DNA from: Flavimaribacter sediminis
GTDB lineage: Bacteria > Pseudomonadota > Alphaproteobacteria > Rhizobiales > Rhizobiaceae
DNA length: 64,000 nt
Assembly: GCF_019492055.1 (NCBI RefSeq)
Contig: NZ_JAICBX010000001.1
Span: forward strand, 1,178,001 to 1,242,000
Reading direction: 5' to 3'
The notes beneath the pieces are model-generated. The model saw only the letters and a program-made list of their open reading frames with translations, had not been told where the DNA came from and made no database searches. The position numbers were made by a program, and so were the translations under genes. Below, in pieces: positions 53,670 to 62,394 of this stretch (its first letter is position 1; each line of letters starts with the position of its first letter).

Positions 53670-54520
53670 CGGCCGTTTCCCGTGTCCACCGGGGTGTCGT
53701 CGCGCGAGCCCCATTCAGACCAGGAGCCGTCATAGAGCCTGTTGTCCTGGTGACCGAGTGATTCAAGGGCGAGGATGATCGCCGCCGCCGTAACGCCGGA
53801 GCCACAGCTCGTCACCACAGGCTTTTCCAGATCCATTCCTGCTTCGTCGAAAACGGATTTGAGCGCCTCGATGTCCTTCAGATAACCGTTATTGGACAGG
53901 GTCATCACCGGTATGTTGAAGGCGCCCGGCATATGTCCCGAACGCATGCCTTCGCGCGGCTCCGGCTCGGCGCCGGAAAATCTTCCGGGACTGCGCGCAT
54001 CGGCAATCTGCGCGCCGCCTTCAGAGACGATCGATTGAATCATCGAGAAAGGGGCGAGGCGACTGTCATCTAAATCGGCGATGAACTCGGTGGGCGTCAC
54101 CACCGTCATGTCATTGGTGACAGGTCTGCCGTCTTTTTTCCAGTTGTCCAACCCGCCATCGAGAACGTGGACTTTCTTCGCGCCCATGACGCGGAGCATC
54201 CACCACACACGAGGCGCGGTGAAAATACCCGGACCGTCATACACGACGATCGTATCGTCGTTGGACAATCCCAGCCTGGACGCATGCGCAGCGAAAACCG
54301 ACGGTGAGGGAAGCGTGTGGGGCAGGGCGGATCCCGGCTCCACGATTGCATCCTGATCGAAGAACACGGCCCCCGGAATATGAGCAGCTTCGTATTCCTC
54401 TCGCTGATTCCGGTTATGGATGGGCAGATACCAGGAGGCGTCGACAATTTTCAGGTCAGGTTCCGGGAGACGCGACTCCAGCCAGTCGGCAGACACGACA
54501 AAGGGGCTTTTCACAGACAT
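53666..54520 (-). CDS. sseA: 3-mercaptopyruvate sulfurtransferase (two rhodanese domains)
   Basis: The enzyme transfers sulfur from 3-mercaptopyruvate to an acceptor. The 284-residue protein has two rhodanese domains. The first has DGPGIFTAPRVWWMLR, the second the active-site loop TSCGSGVTAAA, where CG(S/T)GVT is diagnostic for mercaptopyruvate rather than thiosulfate. It lies between alaX and a GNAT gene in a cysteine-related operon. Confidence 0.9.
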   Translation of the reverse strand: MSVKSPFVVSADWLESRLPEPDLKIVDASWYLPIHNRNQREEYEAAHIPGAVFFDQDAIVEPGSALPHTLPSPSVFAAHASRLGLSNDDTIVVYDGPGIFTAPRVWWMLRVMGAKKVHVLDGGLDNWKKDGRPVTNDMTVVTPTEFIADLDDSRLAPFSMIQSIVSEGGAQIADARSPGRFSGAEPEPREGMRSGHMPGAFNIPVMTLSNNGYLKDIEALKSVFDEAGMDLEKPVVTSCGSGVTAAAIILALESLGHQDNRLYDGSWSEWGSRDDTPVDTGNGR

Positions 54521-54532
54521 GTACGAATAATC

Positions 54533-55273
54533 CTATTCCGGCAACGGGCCGAATCGTATTCGGAATCGTCTGTTTTCTCGACCCTTTTTCTCAATCTTTC
54601 CGATATGAATTTCGCCGACTTCCTTCGTCTCGGAAACGTGGGTGCCTCCGCATGGCTGGCTGTCGACCGATGAGCCTTCGCCGATACAGACAAGCCGTAC
54701 GCGTCCGCTGCCTTTCGGAGGGCGGACATTCTTCGACTTCACAAGCTCAGGATTGGATTCCAGGTCGGCTTCGGTGATCCATTGCGTAAAGACGGGGTGG
54801 TTGCCTTCCACGAGTTTCATCAGCTTCCCGGTGACATCCTTCTTGTCGACGATCTCGCTCATGTCGAAATCGACCCGGCTCTCGTTCTCGCCAACGGAGG
54901 CGCCGGTGATGCCATAGGGGCAAATAACCGTGAGGAGATGGCAGGCGGTATGCATGCGCATCAGCTTGTAGCGCCGCTCCCAGTCGATATGGAGCATCAG
55001 TTTTTCACCGACGCCGGGAACCGGTTGATCGTTTGCAGGAACGTGGATGATCTCGGCCTTGCTCTCGCCCGTAATCGTCGCGGCGATGTCGATCCGGGAT
55101 CCATCTTCACGCTCAAAAAAGCCGGTGTCGCCCGGCTGGCCGCCGGAGGTTGCGTAGAAGCACGTGCGGTCGAGCACTATGCCGCCGCGATCACTTATCG
55201 CGACGACCGTGGCTTCGGAAGTCGTCAAATAGCTGTCTTCGATGAAAAGCGGTTGAGTGTCCTGCACGGTCAA
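54533..55273 (-). CDS. alanyl-tRNA editing protein AlaX (AlaXM type)
   Basis: The protein hydrolyses mischarged Ser- or Gly-tRNA(Ala) in trans. In 246 residues I see the N-terminal oligonucleotide part with YATSGGQPGDTG, the zinc ligands HTACH (about 108-112) and CGGTHV (about 208-213). The last motif matches the editing domain of alanyl-tRNA synthetase. The start overlaps the stop of the second cysteine synthase gene by four bases, so it is translated with it. Confidence 0.92.
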   Translation of the reverse strand: MTVQDTQPLFIEDSYLTTSEATVVAISDRGGIVLDRTCFYATSGGQPGDTGFFEREDGSRIDIAATITGESKAEIIHVPANDQPVPGVGEKLMLHIDWERRYKLMRMHTACHLLTVICPYGITGASVGENESRVDFDMSEIVDKKDVTGKLMKLVEGNHPVFTQWITEADLESNPELVKSKNVRPPKGSGRVRLVCIGEGSSVDSQPCGGTHVSETKEVGEIHIGKIEKKGRENRRFRIRFGPLPE

Positions 55274-56307
55274 TCCTCGACGTAGGGTATGTCGATCGCC
55301 GATTCCCTTTCCATCCAGTCGGGGTAGGGCAGATCCTTTGATTTCAGGAATTCAGGATTGAAAAGTTTTGACAGATAGCGGTTTCCGTAATCGCACAGCA
55401 CGGTCACGATCGTGTGCCCCGGACCCATCTCCTGCGCCATGCGGATTGCGCCCGCTATGTTGATGCCCGAAGAACCACCCAGACACATTCCCTCTTCCTG
55501 GATGAGATCGAAAATGATCGGCAGCGCCTCTGAATCCGGGATCGAATAGGCGAAATCCGGGGTGAATCCTTCAAGGTTGGCCGTGATGCGTCCCTGACCG
55601 ATGCCTTCGGTGATGGAATTGCCTTCAGATTTGAACTCGCCATTGACGTAATATTCGAAGAGAGCAGCGCCTTTCGGATCGGCAAGGCCGATTTTTACGT
55701 CCGGATTGCGCTCCTTGAGGCCAAGGCTGACCCCGGCGAGAGTGCCGCCCGAGCCGACGGCGCAGATGAAGCCGTCTACCTTGCCGTCCGTATCCCGCCA
55801 GATTTCCGGCGCGGTCGTCTCGACATGGGCCTGTTTGTTGATGGCGTTGTCGAACTGGTTGGCCCAGATAGCGCCGTTTTCTTCTTCGGCCGCAATCTGT
55901 TCGGCCAGACGGCTCGACAAGCGAACATAATTGTTGGGATTGCGATAGGGCGCGGCCGGCACCTGTACGAGTTCGGCGCCAAGAAGGCGGAGCGCATCCT
56001 TTTTTTCCTGGCTTTGTGTCTCGGGGATGACAATGACGGTGCGGTATCCGAGCGTCTTGGCGACCATGGCAAGGCCGATGCCGGTGTTTCCGGCAGTTCC
56101 CTCGACGATAACGCCGCCGGGGCGCAGCAAGCCCTTCGTCTCGGCGTCGCGCACGATATAGAGCGCTGCGCGATCCTTCACCGATTGTCCAGGGTTCAGG
56201 AACTCTGCTTTTCCAAGGATTGTGCAGCCGGTCAGCTCGGAGGCCTTCTTCAGCTTGATCAGTGGCGTATCGCCTATGCCGCCCAGCACCGATGCTTCGA
56301 AATTCAT
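55270..56307 (-). CDS. cysteine synthase, second paralogue
   Basis: The 345-residue PLP enzyme has the lysine in NPGQSVKDRAA, the substrate loop EGTAGNTGIGLA and AVGSGGTLAGVS. It differs from the paralogue at 17150-18136 in the substrate loop (GTAGNTG in place of PTSGNTG), the pattern of a distinct CysK-like group. The ATG at 56307 follows GGGAGG. It leads an operon with alaX, sseA and a GNAT gene, which suggests a sulfur or amino-acid quality role. Substrate use is uncertain. Confidence 0.88.
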   Translation of the reverse strand: MNFEASVLGGIGDTPLIKLKKASELTGCTILGKAEFLNPGQSVKDRAALYIVRDAETKGLLRPGGVIVEGTAGNTGIGLAMVAKTLGYRTVIVIPETQSQEKKDALRLLGAELVQVPAAPYRNPNNYVRLSSRLAEQIAAEEENGAIWANQFDNAINKQAHVETTAPEIWRDTDGKVDGFICAVGSGGTLAGVSLGLKERNPDVKIGLADPKGAALFEYYVNGEFKSEGNSITEGIGQGRITANLEGFTPDFAYSIPDSEALPIIFDLIQEEGMCLGGSSGINIAGAIRMAQEMGPGHTIVTVLCDYGNRYLSKLFNPEFLKSKDLPYPDWMERESAIDIPYVED

Positions 56308-56510
56308 GGCGTTTCGCCTCCCGTTTGACGCGACTAGGCGCGATCTTCTTAACAGTTTGTCGCCTGCAGACAAGGCAGTCGCTGGCCAATGGATAGTCTG
56401 TCGGCGGCGCGTAAACAAGGAATGTCTTTCGCCGGTAGCGCGCCCTTGCGATAGACGATTTTCAGCGGTCGCCGGGATTTCAAATTAATATTCGCGCCAC
56501 GTCCTGACCG

Positions 56511-57731
56511 TCACGCCTTTTCATAGACAAGCTGCCGAACATTGATGTTTTCAGCGCGAAAACCGGCCTCGCAATAATTTAGATAGAATTCCCAAAGTCG
56601 TTTGAAACGGCCGTCGTACCCAAGCGGCTGAATGGTTGGCCAGGCGGCGGTGAAACGTTGATACCACTCCGCAAGCGTACGGGCGTAATCATGTGCAAAG
56701 GCGCGCTCCGTGGTTAGCGACAGTCCGGCTTCCTTACCCAGGTTTCCCATGATTTCCCGTGTCGGCAACATGCCGCCCGGAAACACGTATTTCTGAATGA
56801 AGTCGGGACTTCGTCGGTATTGCGCATACTCCTTTTCGTGAATCGTGATCACCTGAATCCCGGCGGAGCCACCGGGTTTGAGGCACTCCCGCAACTTGTC
56901 AAAATATATATTCCAGTATTTTTCGCCGACGGCCTCGAACATCTCCACGGAGACGATGTGGTCATATTGTCCTTTTTCCTCGCGATAGTCCTGAAAACGC
57001 AGCTCCACGAGATCGGTCAAGCCTGCCTTTTTGATCCTGTCTCTGGCGTAGTCGAGCTGGCTCTGGCTTATCGTCAAGCCTGTGACTTTGACGCCCCTGT
57101 CTTTCGCCAGATATTCGGCGAACGCGCCCCATCCGCAGCCGATCTCCAGAACATGGTCCCCGGGCTTTGCGCCAATTGCGTCAGCGAGCGCGGCGTATTT
57201 GGCTTTTTGCGCGCTTTCCAGATCGTTGGCGCCGGTCTGATACAACGCGGACGAATAGGTCATGCCGGGGTCGAGCCACTGCTCGTAGAACGAATTGCCG
57301 AGATCGTAATGCGAGGCGATATTCTTTTTCGCCTGGCTCTTGGTGTTGCTGCGAAGAAAGTGGCGCAAATTCTCGACGACCAGGGAAAGCACGCGCGCGA
57401 TTCCGGCCATGTGGCTGCGCATGTCGGCGTTGACGACAAACAGTTCAAGAAACGTCGGCACGTCGGGGCTGTCCCAGTCACCGTCGACATAGGTTTCGGC
57501 GACGCCGATCGTGCCGCGACGGATCGCAGCGGGAATAAGCTTCCAGTTGTGCAGGATAAGCGTTGCGTCCGGGCCCGGTTCGTCGCCCTTTATTGAATGA
57601 TTGTTCCCGTCGGGAAACTGGATGGAAAGCGAACCGCGCTTGAGATCCGCAAGCATGCGCAACATCGCGCGCGCGCCGAACGGTATGTTGTGGTGCGGCA
57701 TGTGCTCTTGAGAGCGTCCAGCTTTTGACAT
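56511..57731 (-). CDS. cfa: cyclopropane-fatty-acyl-phospholipid synthase
   Basis: The SAM-dependent enzyme adds a methylene group to unsaturated phospholipid chains in the inner membrane. The 406-residue protein has the SAM motif VLEIGCGWGAFAEYLA, then GLTISQSQLDYAR, and SVEMFEAVGEKYW, as in the Cfa family. The length from the ATG at 57731 is normal. The open frame continues upstream: an ATG at 57983 has a good AAGGA site and would add 84 low-complexity residues. I prefer the shorter form because it matches the family length. Confidence 0.88.
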   Translation of the reverse strand: MSKAGRSQEHMPHHNIPFGARAMLRMLADLKRGSLSIQFPDGNNHSIKGDEPGPDATLILHNWKLIPAAIRRGTIGVAETYVDGDWDSPDVPTFLELFVVNADMRSHMAGIARVLSLVVENLRHFLRSNTKSQAKKNIASHYDLGNSFYEQWLDPGMTYSSALYQTGANDLESAQKAKYAALADAIGAKPGDHVLEIGCGWGAFAEYLAKDRGVKVTGLTISQSQLDYARDRIKKAGLTDLVELRFQDYREEKGQYDHIVSVEMFEAVGEKYWNIYFDKLRECLKPGGSAGIQVITIHEKEYAQYRRSPDFIQKYVFPGGMLPTREIMGNLGKEAGLSLTTERAFAHDYARTLAEWYQRFTAAWPTIQPLGYDGRFKRLWEFYLNYCEAGFRAENINVRQLVYEKA

Positions 57732-58188
57732 GGAGCCGGATCCGTCAATTTCGTTTTCCGACAAAGGCTTCTCCCTGCTTGCACTAGCGCCGATATGTGC
57801 GCCGCCGGCTACTATTCTGTCTGGACCTGCTGGCCTATCTGTTGGTCCTGCGCTTGCCAGCGCGCTTTTTATATCTTCATCCTGCTGCTTTTGTCTTCCC
57901 GCCGAGTTGCTTTTTTCCAGGATCAAGCAATCTGAATAGACTGTGTGGCCTCGGAAATAGCCGGACGTGGGTTCCTGTCTCATCGCGATTGTCCTTACTC
58001 TCTGTAGGACGGCCGCTGTGCAGGGCACTGTCATGTAGAACTCAAAGCCTGGCGCGCCTGTTCCATTCCTGGTGCATAAGTTGAATGTTTCACCTGTCAG
58101 GCGCTTGCAGATCGACAGGATGTGCGGATCAATAGATGCGCAAATGATTGGAACGGAGCCTTGCGAAGCTGTGAGAGCGCCTGGAACG
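57732..58188. other. region between cfa and the anti-sigma gene
   Basis: No gene can be firmly supported. It may include an N-terminal extension of cfa (start at 57983 with an AAGGA site). I found no sigma-factor gene here, although an ECF sigma gene usually accompanies an anti-sigma factor of the adjacent type. Confidence 0.4.
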
Positions 58189-58887
58189 ATGAGTGGCGGA
58201 GACCGATACGAGCAATTCGACGACAATCAGGTCGCCGACTTCGTGCTGGGAACGTTGACGCGTGACCAGCGCGCCGAATTCGCAAACCGACTGCGCATCG
58301 ATCCTTCTCTTGCAATGGCTGTGCGACGCTGGGAGGCTCGTCTGCTGCCGTTGAGCGATGAGATCACACCAGACGAACCTCAGCGCGCCGCGAACCAGAA
58401 CGCGGAGAAAACGCTGAATAAGGAGCCTGAAAACCAGGCGTCCTGGTGGTCCAGCCTCGCCGTGTGGCAGGCCGCAAGCGCCGTGTGCCTCGCAGCAGTG
58501 CTGTTGCTAGGCGCATCCCTTTTAGCGCTGCAACGGGAGGCGGATCGATTTTCTCCGTCATTCGTCGGTCGCGTCGCCGGAAATCCAGATATTGTGCAGC
58601 TTCTCGTCGCCTATGATCCGGCGCGATCCGTGTTGAAGATCAACCGGACGCAAGGTGGGCCCGGGCAAGGACGCGATTTCGAACTTTGGCTGATCTCGGT
58701 CGGGAAACCGCCCGCCTCTCTGGGCCTGCTCGCACGAGACCGTATTTCCGAAATTTCGGTTCCGGACGGCTTGGCCGTGCTCATGGACAACGCCGTCCTC
58801 GCGATCAGCGATGAGCCGGCCGGCGGCTCGTTTTCCGGTCAGGCGACGGGCGCTGTGCTGGCGACGGGCAATCTGGTGCGCCTTTAG
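58189..58887 (+). CDS. anti-sigma factor, RskA/ChrR-like, without adjacent sigma gene
   Basis: The 232-residue protein has an N-terminal sigma-binding helical domain (DDNQVADFVLGTLTRDQRAEF), one membrane span (about 85-107, WQAASAVCLAAVLLLGASLL) and a periplasmic C-terminal RskA-type domain (NRTQGGPGQGRDFELWLISVG). It should hold an ECF sigma factor at the membrane. No sigma gene lies on either side. The start at 58189 is the last good ATG before the conserved region; earlier in-frame starts exist. Confidence 0.82.
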   Translation: MSGGDRYEQFDDNQVADFVLGTLTRDQRAEFANRLRIDPSLAMAVRRWEARLLPLSDEITPDEPQRAANQNAEKTLNKEPENQASWWSSLAVWQAASAVCLAAVLLLGASLLALQREADRFSPSFVGRVAGNPDIVQLLVAYDPARSVLKINRTQGGPGQGRDFELWLISVGKPPASLGLLARDRISEISVPDGLAVLMDNAVLAISDEPAGGSFSGQATGAVLATGNLVRL

Positions 58888-59420
58888 CGAATCACATAAC
58901 TTAAGGCCAAGCCTGTGTGCTGAACTTTACGGCAGGACAAGGCTTTTCCGGTGTGAATATCAATAACTCGATGAATACGCGCATGCGGATAGCTCGGATC
59001 TTCGGCTTAAGCTTTCCAACGAGGCGAAACGGCGACTTGGTGAAGTCGTATTCGCTGTAGCTGTCTGCCACTGTATTACAAGCGCCCGAAGCGCTCCCGC
59101 AACAGACAGCTGAATTTGGCTGCATCGTCGAACCAAAGGTGCGCGCATCTCAACTGGTAACTGATTCTCCAATAAAGCGTTTCGACAGGTGGTTTGGATT
59201 CGGCGAAGTCGTCTTTTAGTCCTGTTTTATCGAGATATAACAAGGAATTCGATCAGGATACTGAGAGGATCATCCCATCTTTATTGATAATTTCCGCCAT
59301 GGACTAAGCTGGCGGGTATTGCATTATTAAATGCTGAATATGTTCTTTGCATCCGGGTTATTTTGAATGAGAGAATATTTTTTTTATTGCTTTATTATTA
59401 ATACAATATTTCGGCGTTTT
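58888..59420. other. gene-free, increasingly AT-rich stretch
   Basis: No gene is supported. A minus-strand frame at 58901-59125 and others give no recognisable product. AT content rises towards the start of the next gene, consistent with foreign DNA. Confidence 0.45.
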
Positions 59421-60143
59421 ATGCTTGAATCTCTCGGTGTGATTTGTTCCCGGTTGTTTTTCATCGGCGCAACCGCAACGATATTGTTGTTCTCATTGTG
59501 TCTTATGCCGCTACAGACGTGGGCTGCCTGCTCGACAAGCGGCACTAAGGTGACGTGCACCGGCAGCGATCTTGGCCCGATCAGCTATACTGAAGCGGAT
59601 GCCGTCGATGAGATCGTGGTCGAGGATCTGACCGGCGATGTCAGCGGTTCGGACGGGACGGCGATCTCGCTGACGGAAGCCGGCGCCGGGGGATCGGATG
59701 ACGGCGACGACGGTTCGTCTTCTTTTCCGGCTACTGTGACCTTCGATGGAACCAACGGCAGCGACACCTGGGGCGTTACCGATGCAACGGACACCAGCAT
59801 CATTGTGACGACAGTCGGTGGTGCAGGTTATAGCGGAGAATCCAAAAGCGGGCGCCACGAAACGGCCGGCGATGGCGGTGACGGCGGTGCGGGATCGGCC
59901 GCCTCAATCACCATGACCGGTGGTTTCGTCAGTCAGACCGAAGGCGAGACCGGCATAGCAATATTGACAATTGGTGGAGCCGGAGGAACAGGCGGTGAAG
60001 CCAAGTATGATGGTGACAGTTTTGATGACTCAGACGTCTATGGAGGCGACGGAGGAACCGGCGGCGCCGGCGATACGGCGACTCTGACGATCAGCGACTT
60101 GTCCGATCCGAATAGCAGCTACGGAATCGATCTGTTCCTATAG
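59421..60143 (+). CDS. truncated autotransporter-like exported protein
   Basis: The 240-residue protein has a signal peptide (SRLFFIGATATILLFSLCLM), then ACSTSGTKVTCTGSDLGPIS and Gly/Asp/Thr-rich text (GGDGGTGGAGDTATLTI) like the start of glycine-rich autotransporter passengers in Hyphomicrobiales. It ends without the long passenger and without a beta-barrel, so it is probably truncated. An in-frame ATG at 59367 would extend the N-terminus. Whether the stub is made is unknown. Confidence 0.55.
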   Translation: MLESLGVICSRLFFIGATATILLFSLCLMPLQTWAACSTSGTKVTCTGSDLGPISYTEADAVDEIVVEDLTGDVSGSDGTAISLTEAGAGGSDDGDDGSSSFPATVTFDGTNGSDTWGVTDATDTSIIVTTVGGAGYSGESKSGRHETAGDGGDGGAGSAASITMTGGFVSQTEGETGIAILTIGGAGGTGGEAKYDGDSFDDSDVYGGDGGTGGAGDTATLTISDLSDPNSSYGIDLFL

Positions 60144-60467
60144 CGCTTTTTATTATTCTCATTCACCTGGCTGCCCGTTGGGTTGAGACGAAATCGGTCT
60201 GTGACGGCAATTCGTTTGGGAACGTCGGTAGTGGTCCTGTTGATTCGGAAAAGTAGAAGGAACCTTCATTGCCTGATTAGAGCATCCAACAAACGCAGGG
60301 GCGAAAATTCCGTACGTTTTGTCGCGTCCATGTCGCATGGAATCGTTGGAGTACGGTGTAAATCATTGTAATCAAACAGTCGCCGTTTTTAGCGCTTCGC
60401 AACATGACGCTCAATAGTTTAGGTTGATATTTTGCGTCAATGCATTGATATTGAATATAAAATGAAC
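60144..60467. other. gene-free stretch
   Basis: I see no supported gene. A plus-strand frame at 60183-60371 has no start signal or recognisable product. Confidence 0.45.
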
Positions 60468-60541
60468 TGGAGGCCTCGCCCGGAATCGAACCGGGATAGA
60501 AGGATTTGCAGTCCTCTGCGTAACCATTCCGCCACGAGGCC
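60468..60541 (-). tRNA. tRNA-Cys (anticodon GCA)
   Basis: The minus strand folds with acceptor stem GGCCTCG/CGAGGCC, discriminator T, encoded CCA, anticodon loop CTGCAAA and TTC arm GGTTCGATTCC. Confidence 0.94.
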
Positions 60542-60667
60542 TCGGTATGCCGATTGGCCGAACGCACTTAGAATGAAATCAGCACCAGTGCAAGGTCAAT
60601 TCTCTAAAAATCCTGTTCGCTCGATCGCGGTTGACGATTTGGGTTGTCATGAGCTTTCGTCAAGCGC

Positions 60668-60955
60668 TTACCGTCCGGAATTGTCACCGTTTTTGACCTT
60701 GCGTCCGAACCTGACAGCCAGTCGACGGCGCCAGCGGCGAACCATCGGCAAATCGTGAGACAGTACAAGCAGGCCGAGCGGAATCATCCAGAAACCGAGT
60801 ATAGGCAGAAAGCCCAGAATTCCGCCAACGACGAGCAGAGATCCAAGGCCCACCCGGAACAGGCGCGAGCGCGGAAGTCCGAGCTTTCTGTTGCCGAGCT
60901 TGACATGCGGGCGCGAGCGTTTGTCTGCGTGCGTGGAACCAGCCTGTTGCCTCAT
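60668..60955 (-). CDS. small membrane protein, conserved-looking
   Basis: The 95-residue protein has a basic N-terminus, then a hydrophobic pair of helices joined by a short turn (VGLGSLLVVGGILGFLPILG and WMIPLGLLVLS), and a basic tail. GGAAAAGG lies immediately before the ATG. Similar short proteins occur in Hyphomicrobiales; function unknown. Confidence 0.7.
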   Translation of the reverse strand: MRQQAGSTHADKRSRPHVKLGNRKLGLPRSRLFRVGLGSLLVVGGILGFLPILGFWMIPLGLLVLSHDLPMVRRWRRRLAVRFGRKVKNGDNSGR

Positions 60956-61114
60956 CCTTTTCCATTCTTCATTGTCATTTTTTCACTAAAGGCTCCGCAG
61001 CGCTTGTGACGATTGTCGAAACCATTGGGCATACATGGGGCATTTTTTGGAAAAAAGGCTTGGCAACCCAATAATTCTTTTCTATACGCGTCGGCACTGT
61101 CAGAGACGCCATGT

Positions 61115-61189
61115 TCCCCGGTAGCTCAGTGGTAGAGCAGTTGACTGTTAATCAATTGGTCGCTGGTTCGAATCCGGCCCGGGGAGCCA
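61115..61189 (+). tRNA. tRNA-Asn (anticodon GTT)
   Basis: The acceptor stem is TCCCCGG/CCGGGGA with discriminator G and encoded CCA. D-arm text GTAGCTCAGTGGTAGAGC and the anticodon loop CTGTTAA are present. The presence of tRNA-Asn fits with GatCA at 12975-14792. Confidence 0.94.
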
Positions 61190-61220
61190 CTTCCGCGAAA
61201 TCCACAGATTTCCTGCTTTG

Positions 61221-62099
61221 TCATTCGAATTCGGAATTAGGCCAGATTCGGATTGGTTGGCGCCGACCACGGACTGGGCGTTCGCCAACGATTCTGAGAT
61301 TGTCGACGAGTTCGTCCGGCCGGGCGTCGTTCTCCATCGCTGCCCGCACAAGTTCCTCACTGACGACAATTGATGCGTTGATTTCACGGGTTAGGCGCTC
61401 AAGCCCGCTCGCCACATTCACCGTATCGCCAAGCACCGTGTATTCCAGCCGCCTTTTCTCCCCGATGTTGCCGGCCAGTACTTCGCCGATGTAATTTTCC
61501 ACAGTGCCGCCATGCGAAAATGTTATTCGGGCGAGCTTGCCGTGAAACTCACTTAAAAGCTCGATTAGCTCTTTCGGCGCCAGATTTTCCGACAGTCGGG
61601 TGAATCCGGCCAGATCAGCGAACAATACGGCTGCCGGTATCCTTGCCGGCTGATCCAGTGATCCTTCGTTCGACGTCAATTCCCGCACTATGTCGGGTGT
61701 GAAGTAGCGGGACAATGCGCCGCGCTGAGCCTCTGCCGAAACCATTCGGCTTACGAGCCGGCGTGACCGCAATACCGTCAGGATCATGATGGTCGTCACC
61801 GGCAGAAGGAATATCACCTGCCATTGCAGCGTCGTCAGGCTCACCACGTTGGGATCGGGATAATTGCTGATGACAGTGTCTGGTCCGAAACCGCACTGGA
61901 TCGCCCGGATGGATGTTCGAGCGACCGATTCCGGCTGACTTGCTACCCAAAGATATGTTCCACTCCAGGCTGCGATGCTCGCGAAACCTGCAAAGGCGAC
62001 GATTTGTGGCGAGCGGCTCAGTGACATCGTCACAAGAAATACGCCGAGCCACAGTAAGTTCCAGAGTCGGAGATTGAGCTGGAAGGACCATCCTTCCAC
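61221..62099 (-). pseudogene. adenylate cyclase remnant, internally deleted and 5'-truncated
   Basis: The open frame has membrane helices (residues 10-110) and a class III cyclase domain (VLFADLAGFTRLSENLAPKE). At about residue 205 (near 61485) the sequence jumps from HGGTVENYIG directly to EVLAGNIGEKRRLEYTVLGD. The stretch with the second metal-binding Asp (in IGD...) and about 50 residues is missing in frame. The 5' end is joined to an IS630-type transposase fragment at about 62100. It cannot be catalytically complete. Confidence 0.78.
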
Positions 62100-62100
62100 G

Positions 62101-62352
62101 GAGCCCGGCTACATCGTCGTCATGGACAACCTGACGGCGCACAAGGCTGCCGGCGTTCGCGACGCTATCGAGGCGGCCGGGGCGAGGCTCATGTTTCTGC
62201 CGCCCTACAGTTGCGACTTCAACCCCATTGAGAACGCCTTCGCCAAACTCAAATCCATGCTGCGCGCCAAAGCCGAGCGCACCATCGAAGCGCTTTGGAA
62301 CGCCGTCGGTGAGCTCATCACAGGCTTCGCGCCCGAGGAATGTGCAAACTAA
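62101..62352 (+). mobile_element. IS630-family transposase, C-terminal fragment
   Basis: About 84 residues match the end of an IS630-type transposase: [20 protein letters not shown] (second catalytic Asp), then [20 protein letters not shown] with the third acidic residue Glu. The last residues are ECAN followed by a stop where the family continues with Tyr. The N-terminal half and both ends are missing. It abuts the cyclase pseudogene. Confidence 0.8.
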
Positions 62353-62394
62353 TTCGCAGCATGCGAATATGAACCGTCATAAAATAGATGTGCT

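Noticed and set aside
58901-59125. Minus-strand frames of 70-74 codons after the anti-sigma gene
   Set aside because: They overlap in different frames with no start signal; a remnant is possible but I could not name one.
61975-62352. Single 125-codon gene over the cyclase 5' end
   Set aside because: Only the part after about 62101 matches a transposase; the first part is the antisense of the cyclase remnant.
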